Assembly (NCBI RefSeq): GCF_003855095.1
Contig: NZ_CP033972.1
Coordinates: 4,526,001-4,590,000, forward strand
Length of the DNA: 64,000 nt
Direction: 5' to 3'
Origin: Gordonia insulae
Lineage (GTDB): Bacteria > Actinomycetota > Actinomycetes > Mycobacteriales > Mycobacteriaceae
Made by a program: the position numbers and the translations under genes. Below are positions 60,621 through 64,000 of this stretch, piece after piece (position 1 is the first letter of the stretch; each line of letters starts with the position of its first letter). The notes under the pieces are model-generated. The model ran no database searches. It was not told where the DNA came from and saw only the letters and a program-made list of their open reading frames with translations.

Positions 60621-62070
60621 TCCGGCCGACCCGGAAACGCGCTGTCGGCATCAGGACGAGGATGACGACGGCCAATGCGACCGCGAGCAGGATGCTGCCA
60701 CCGGTGAGCGCGACCCCGACGCGGTGGGTGACCGACGCGGCGCCACCGAGCCCATCCCCGGCATCGGCAGAGATCGCGACAAGAATGCCCAGGCCGAACG
60801 CCATACCCAGTTGGTGGGCGGTGTTGAGCAGTCCCGACGCCGCGCCGGCATCAGACGCGTCGACCCCTGCGATACCGGCGTTGGTCAACGGCGCGAACAC
60901 CAGGCCCTGCCCCGCGCCGATCAGGACCATGGGCAGCGCGACCGCCGACAGGTAGGTGTCACCTGGCCCGACACGGCTCAGCCAGAACATGCCCGCCAGT
61001 GAGCCGATCATCCCGGCGAACAACAGCAGGCTGTTGGAATGACGCCTGCTCAGTCGTGGGATGGCGAGCGCCACCGCGAAATTCACGGCCGTCATCGGCA
61101 GGAACGCAAGACCGGCCTGGAAGGGAGTGAAACCCAACCCGTCCTGTAGCAGTTGGGTGGTGAAGTAGAAGAACCCGATCATCGCGCCGAGATAGAGGAA
61201 CCGCACCGCATAGGCGCCGCTGCGTTCACGACTGCGGAACAGCCGCAACGGCATGATGGGTTGCCTGGCGCGCGACTCGTTGGCCACCAGGACGGTCAGC
61301 AGGACCACGCCGACGGCCAGCGCGACGATCACCCGCGAGGACGTCCAGCCGTACTCGGCGGATTCGATGACCGCGAAGACGAGGGCACCCATGCCGAGGG
61401 TGGCGCAGGCCGCGCCGATGACGTCGAAGTTGCCGCGTCGGCGTGGTGTCTCGGTCAGCACCAACCGCGCGCCGACGATCATCGCGATCGCGATCGGCAC
61501 GTTGATCAGGAAGGCGGCCCGCCAGGAGACCAGATCGGTGAGCGCACCGCCGACGAGCAGACCGAGGCTCGCGCCGATCCCGGCCGTCGCGGCGTACCAG
61601 GCGACGGCCTTCTTCCGCGCTTCACCTTCGAAATATGCGGCGATCAAGGCGAGCGACGTCGGTGCGACGACGGCTGCGCCGACGCCCTGGAGCGCGCGGG
61701 CGGCGATCATGAACTCGCCGCTGGGCGCGAGCCCGATCAGCAAGGATGCGCCACCGAAGATCGCCAGACCCGCGGTGAACAGCCTGCGACGACCGACCAG
61801 GTCACCGGCACGCGCGCCCAACAGCAGCAGTCCACCGAACACCAGCGTGTAGGCATCCTGCACCCAGGAGAGCGCGGTGGGCGTGAGGCCGAGGCCGTCC
61901 CGGATGCTCGACAGCCCGGTGAAGATCACCGAGTTGTCGAGCAACACCATGAAGTAACTGATCAGGATGATCGCCAGGATCGCGGCGGTAGCTCTCGGCC
62001 CGCTCGCTTCGCTCCCGGCGCCGGTGGTCTTGGGCCCGCTCGCTGCGCTCCTGATTCCTCGGACGGTCAC
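60592..62070 (-). CDS. MFS transporter (DHA2, 14-helix)
   Basis: A 492-aa drug:H+ antiporter-2 type exporter with 14 predicted helices. L-D-N-S-V-I-F-T-G-L near 45-54 and A-G-D-L-V-G-R-R-R near 88-96 match motifs D1 and A. The GTG start overlaps the stop of the alcohol dehydrogenase by 4 bases (GTGA). The first 28 residues (two S-x-A-S-G-P repeats) are encoded by a piece of intergenic-repeat-like DNA (61997-62051), an odd extension. It probably exports the compound handled by the neighbouring reductases. Confidence 0.85.
   Translation of the reverse strand: MTVRGIRSAASGPKTTGAGSEASGPRATAAILAIILISYFMVLLDNSVIFTGLSSIRDGLGLTPTALSWVQDAYTLVFGGLLLLGARAGDLVGRRRLFTAGLAIFGGASLLIGLAPSGEFMIAARALQGVGAAVVAPTSLALIAAYFEGEARKKAVAWYAATAGIGASLGLLVGGALTDLVSWRAAFLINVPIAIAMIVGARLVLTETPRRRGNFDVIGAACATLGMGALVFAVIESAEYGWTSSRVIVALAVGVVLLTVLVANESRARQPIMPLRLFRSRERSGAYAVRFLYLGAMIGFFYFTTQLLQDGLGFTPFQAGLAFLPMTAVNFAVALAIPRLSRRHSNSLLLFAGMIGSLAGMFWLSRVGPGDTYLSAVALPMVLIGAGQGLVFAPLTNAGIAGVDASDAGAASGLLNTAHQLGMAFGLGILVAISADAGDGLGGAASVTHRVGVALTGGSILLAVALAVVILVLMPTARFRVGRIRPPVRDEA
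61997..62051. repeat. Repeat-derived segment inside MFS 5' end
   Basis: GGCCCGCTCGCTTCGCTC at 61997-62014 and GGGCCCGCTCGCTGCGCTCC at 62032-62051. The CTCGCTGCGCTC core is the same as in intergenic repeat copies B and D, here as a direct repeat within the coding start. Confidence 0.5.
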
Positions 62071-63116
62071 GGACGGACCGCGACCTTGAGCGCCTCGCGG
62101 GCATCCATCGCCGAGTACGCCTTGGGCGTCTCGTCGAGGGTCATCGTCCGATCGAACACCCTGCCCGGCACGACGCTGCCGTCGAGCACCGCGGGGAGGA
62201 GTTGGTCGATGTAGGACCGGACCGGTGCGGGTCCGCCGGTCAGGGTGACGTTGGGACCGAAGAGCGAGCCGAAGCCGACCGGTGCCTCGTCGTACTGCGG
62301 GACACCCACCCGGCTGATGACGCCGCCGGCACGGACGGCGCCGAGCGCCTGGTCGTAGGCCGGTCGATGCCCGACGGCCTCCAAGACGATGTGGCTGCCG
62401 AGCCCACCGGTCAGGTCGCGGACCTGCTCGATGCCTTCATCGCCACGGGCCGCGACGACGTCGGTGGCGCCGAACTCGCGCCCGAGGTCGGTCCGCACCT
62501 GGTGACGGCCCATCAGGATGATCTGCCCGGCGCCGAGCTGGCGGGCCGACAGGACAGCGAGCAGGCCGACAGCACCGTCGCCGATCACCGTGACCGTGCT
62601 GCCGGTGGTCACGCCGCCGCGCACAGCGGCGTGCCAGCCGGTGCCGTACACGTCGGAGAGAGTGAGCAGTGAGGCCAGCAATGCGTCGTCGGCGGTCTCG
62701 TCGATCGGTGCCTTCACCAGGGTCCCGTCGGCGAGTGGGACACGAACCGCTTCGGCCTGGGCGCCGGCCGTACCCAGCTCGGCGTCGCTCCAGAAGCCGC
62801 CGTGCAGGCAGGATGTCTGCAGCCCGGCGCGGCAGAACTCGCACGTCCCGCACGAAACGGCGAACGGTGAGATGACGAAGTCCCCCACGCCCAGTGTTGT
62901 GACGTCGGCGCCGACGGCCTCGACGACGCCGATGAACTCGTGGCCCATCGGCGAACCGCCCGGGGTGGCCGGCATGGAGTGGTAGGGGTGGAGGTCGCTG
63001 CCGCAGACGCAGGCGCGGACCACCCGCACCAGAGCGTCGGTCGGCTGCTGAATGCTCGGATCGGGTACGTCGACGACGCGGACGTCGCCCGCGCCGTACA
63101 TGTAAGTCGCTTTCAT
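62067..63116 (-). CDS. Zinc-dependent alcohol dehydrogenase (MDR)
   Basis: A 349-aa zinc dehydrogenase. Catalytic zinc ligands C38, H59 and E60; structural zinc C89, C92, C95 and C103; NAD(P)-binding V-I-G-D-G-A-V-G-L near 178-186. It may use alcohols or aldehydes with NAD(P). ATG 63116 is set by the family N-terminus. The palindrome at 63168-63182 lies 52 bases upstream, the same distance as in the aldo-keto reductase gene, so both should be controlled by the divergent MmyB-type regulator. The MFS gene is cotranscribed. Confidence 0.88.
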   Translation of the reverse strand: MKATYMYGAGDVRVVDVPDPSIQQPTDALVRVVRACVCGSDLHPYHSMPATPGGSPMGHEFIGVVEAVGADVTTLGVGDFVISPFAVSCGTCEFCRAGLQTSCLHGGFWSDAELGTAGAQAEAVRVPLADGTLVKAPIDETADDALLASLLTLSDVYGTGWHAAVRGGVTTGSTVTVIGDGAVGLLAVLSARQLGAGQIILMGRHQVRTDLGREFGATDVVAARGDEGIEQVRDLTGGLGSHIVLEAVGHRPAYDQALGAVRAGGVISRVGVPQYDEAPVGFGSLFGPNVTLTGGPAPVRSYIDQLLPAVLDGSVVPGRVFDRTMTLDETPKAYSAMDAREALKVAVRP

Positions 63117-63167
63117 GACACCCAGTCGACCGCGATCACGCGAGCGCGGGGAGTCACCATCGTTCCG

Positions 63168-63182
63168 GGTACTGCCAGTACC
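63168..63182. promoter_or_regulatory. Perfect palindrome operator (GGTACTGCCAGTACC)
   Basis: Arms GGTACTG and CAGTACC around one central base, in the gap between the divergent alcohol dehydrogenase and regulator genes. The near-identical site at 60171-60185 makes a two-site regulon. Confidence 0.7.
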
Positions 63183-63218
63183 TCCCTGGCCTGCGGCATC
63201 GTGCCTACCCTGGCATAC

Positions 63219-64000
63219 ATGGGTACCACCGACCTGCGCACTCAGATCCGCGAGTTCCTGAGCTCGCGGCGCGCACGCATCACCCCCGATCAGGCGGGGC
63301 TGCCGGCCTACGGCAGCAACCGTCGCGTCAAGGGACTGCGCCGTGAGGAGGTGGCGATGCTCGCCGGGGTCTCGGTCGACTACTACGTCCGGATGGAACG
63401 CGGCAGTCTGGCAGGTGCGTCGGACAGCGTGCTCGCCTCGCTCGCCGACGCCCTGCAGCTCGACGAAGCCGAACGTGATCACCTTTATGCACTTGCCCGG
63501 CAGTCGCAGACCGGTGCGGGGACGCGTCGTGCGCGGACTCCCGCCTCCACGGTTCGCCCGGCCATTCAGCAGGTACTCGACGCCATCTCCGACGCGCCGG
63601 CCTGGGTGCGCAACGGACGTCACGACATCGTCGCGATGAATCAACTTGCGCGCGCACTCTATTCACCCGTGCTCGCCGACCCTCGGCGCCCCGCCAACAC
63701 GACTCGTTTCGTGTACCTCCAGCCGGAGGAGGCGGAGGCGTTCTTCGTCGACTATGACCAGATCGCGAGAGATGCGGCCGCGATGCTCCGGCTCGAGGCC
63801 GGGCGAAACCCGAACGACAAGGCCCTGATCCAACTCGTCGGTGAGTTGTCCACGCGCAGTGAACTCTTCCGACAACGGTGGGCATCGCAGGACGTCCGGT
63901 TCCATCGCAGCGGACGCAAGCGGCTCAACCATCCGATCGTCGGGCAACTCGACCTCGACTTCGAGGGAATGGAACTGCCGTCAGAACCCGGCCTGTACCT
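63219..64000 (+). CDS. XRE-family regulator with MmyB-like ligand domain (3' end cut)
   Basis: At least 260 aa; the gene runs off the right edge. The HTH part (about 8-75) has V-K-G-L-R-R-E-E-V-A-M-L-A-G-V-S-V-D-Y-Y-V-R-M-E-R, and the MmyB-like ligand domain (from about 105) has P-A-W-V-R-N-G-R-H-D-I-V-A-M-N. It resembles the regulator at 11680-12525. It is divergent from the zinc dehydrogenase, with a perfect palindrome between, and probably also controls the aldo-keto reductase / DUF2255 promoter 3 kb away. ATG 63219; no strong ribosome site. Confidence 0.87.
   Translation, partial: MGTTDLRTQIREFLSSRRARITPDQAGLPAYGSNRRVKGLRREEVAMLAGVSVDYYVRMERGSLAGASDSVLASLADALQLDEAERDHLYALARQSQTGAGTRRARTPASTVRPAIQQVLDAISDAPAWVRNGRHDIVAMNQLARALYSPVLADPRRPANTTRFVYLQPEEAEAFFVDYDQIARDAAAMLRLEAGRNPNDKALIQLVGELSTRSELFRQRWASQDVRFHRSGRKRLNHPIVGQLDLDFEGMELPSEPGLY

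Noticed and set aside
1..64000. tRNA, rRNA, prophage, integrase or insertion sequence genes
   Set aside because: None seen; no transposase or integrase motif in any frame I read, and no tRNA-like cloverleaf with a CCA-proximal arm was noticed. A tRNAscan run would settle this.

Overview
The window is a GC-rich stretch of actinobacterial chromosome. A UsfX-type anti-sigma factor beside SigF, a dnaK-grpE-dnaJ-hspR operon with HAIR operators, a secreted cutinase, a deazaflavin (F420)-type oxidoreductase, MmyB-type regulators and many GTG starts point to the Mycobacteriales. Gordonia or a close relative is my best guess, but this is inference. I see no rRNA, tRNA, CRISPR array, prophage or insertion sequence.

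Layout. 1-4.5 kb: a truncated acyltransferase, a StyA-like flavin monooxygenase, an acidic 72-aa protein, a heme-oxygenase-like diiron protein, and an opposing HemK2-like methyltransferase plus CDGSH pair. 4.7-9.1 kb: a membrane protein, rsbW(usfX), an opposing STAS antagonist, sigF, a small acidic protein and a zinc alcohol dehydrogenase. 9.4-18.2 kb: a lipoprotein esterase, short-chain dehydrogenases with an MmyB-type regulator, and a TetR-controlled SDR / saccharopine-dehydrogenase-like / acyl-CoA-ligase operon. 18.4-27.6 kb: GH15 trehalase-like enzyme, zwf, epoxide hydrolase, VOC protein, a 55-aa plus DUF3263 pair, two RibD-type reductases, cutinase and secreted proteins. 27.7-37 kb: lon and the dnaK operon. 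37-53 kb: flavohemoprotein, amidohydrolase, amino-acid permease, Ser/Thr kinase, F420-type protein, FAD-linked oxidase, diguanylate cyclase, AidB-like dehydrogenase, TetR, hydrolase, MpaB-type protein and an MFS transporter with a C-terminal beta-domain tail. 53-64 kb: SDRs, a ParD-like/zeta toxin-antitoxin pair, a ferritin-like protein, MarR-MFS, and an aldo-keto reductase / DUF2255 / MFS / alcohol dehydrogenase / MmyB-type regulator cluster.

How it fits together. Two regulatory themes can be read from the DNA. First, promoters of the SigF type (GTTT, 15-16 bases, then GGGTA, GGGCA or GGGAA) sit before rsbW and sigF, and also before the alcohol dehydrogenase with its acidic partner, the DUF3263 pair, the ferritin-like protein, the methyltransferase-CDGSH pair, the acidic protein with the diiron protein, and possibly DUF2255. 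This suggests a local, mostly undescribed SigF stress and redox regulon. Second, HAIR-type operators precede dnaK and lon, matching HspR control. Further inverted repeats sit at the promoters of the TetR, MmyB, MarR and toxin-antitoxin units.

Three genes (sigF N-terminus, a RibD-type reductase C-terminus, an SDR N-terminus) look frame-broken by one base, each at or beside a short homopolymer. Sequencing error is possible for all three. A family of intergenic inverted repeats (core like GGTCTCGATACGCC) and a 30-bp tandem repeat occupy several gaps between genes.
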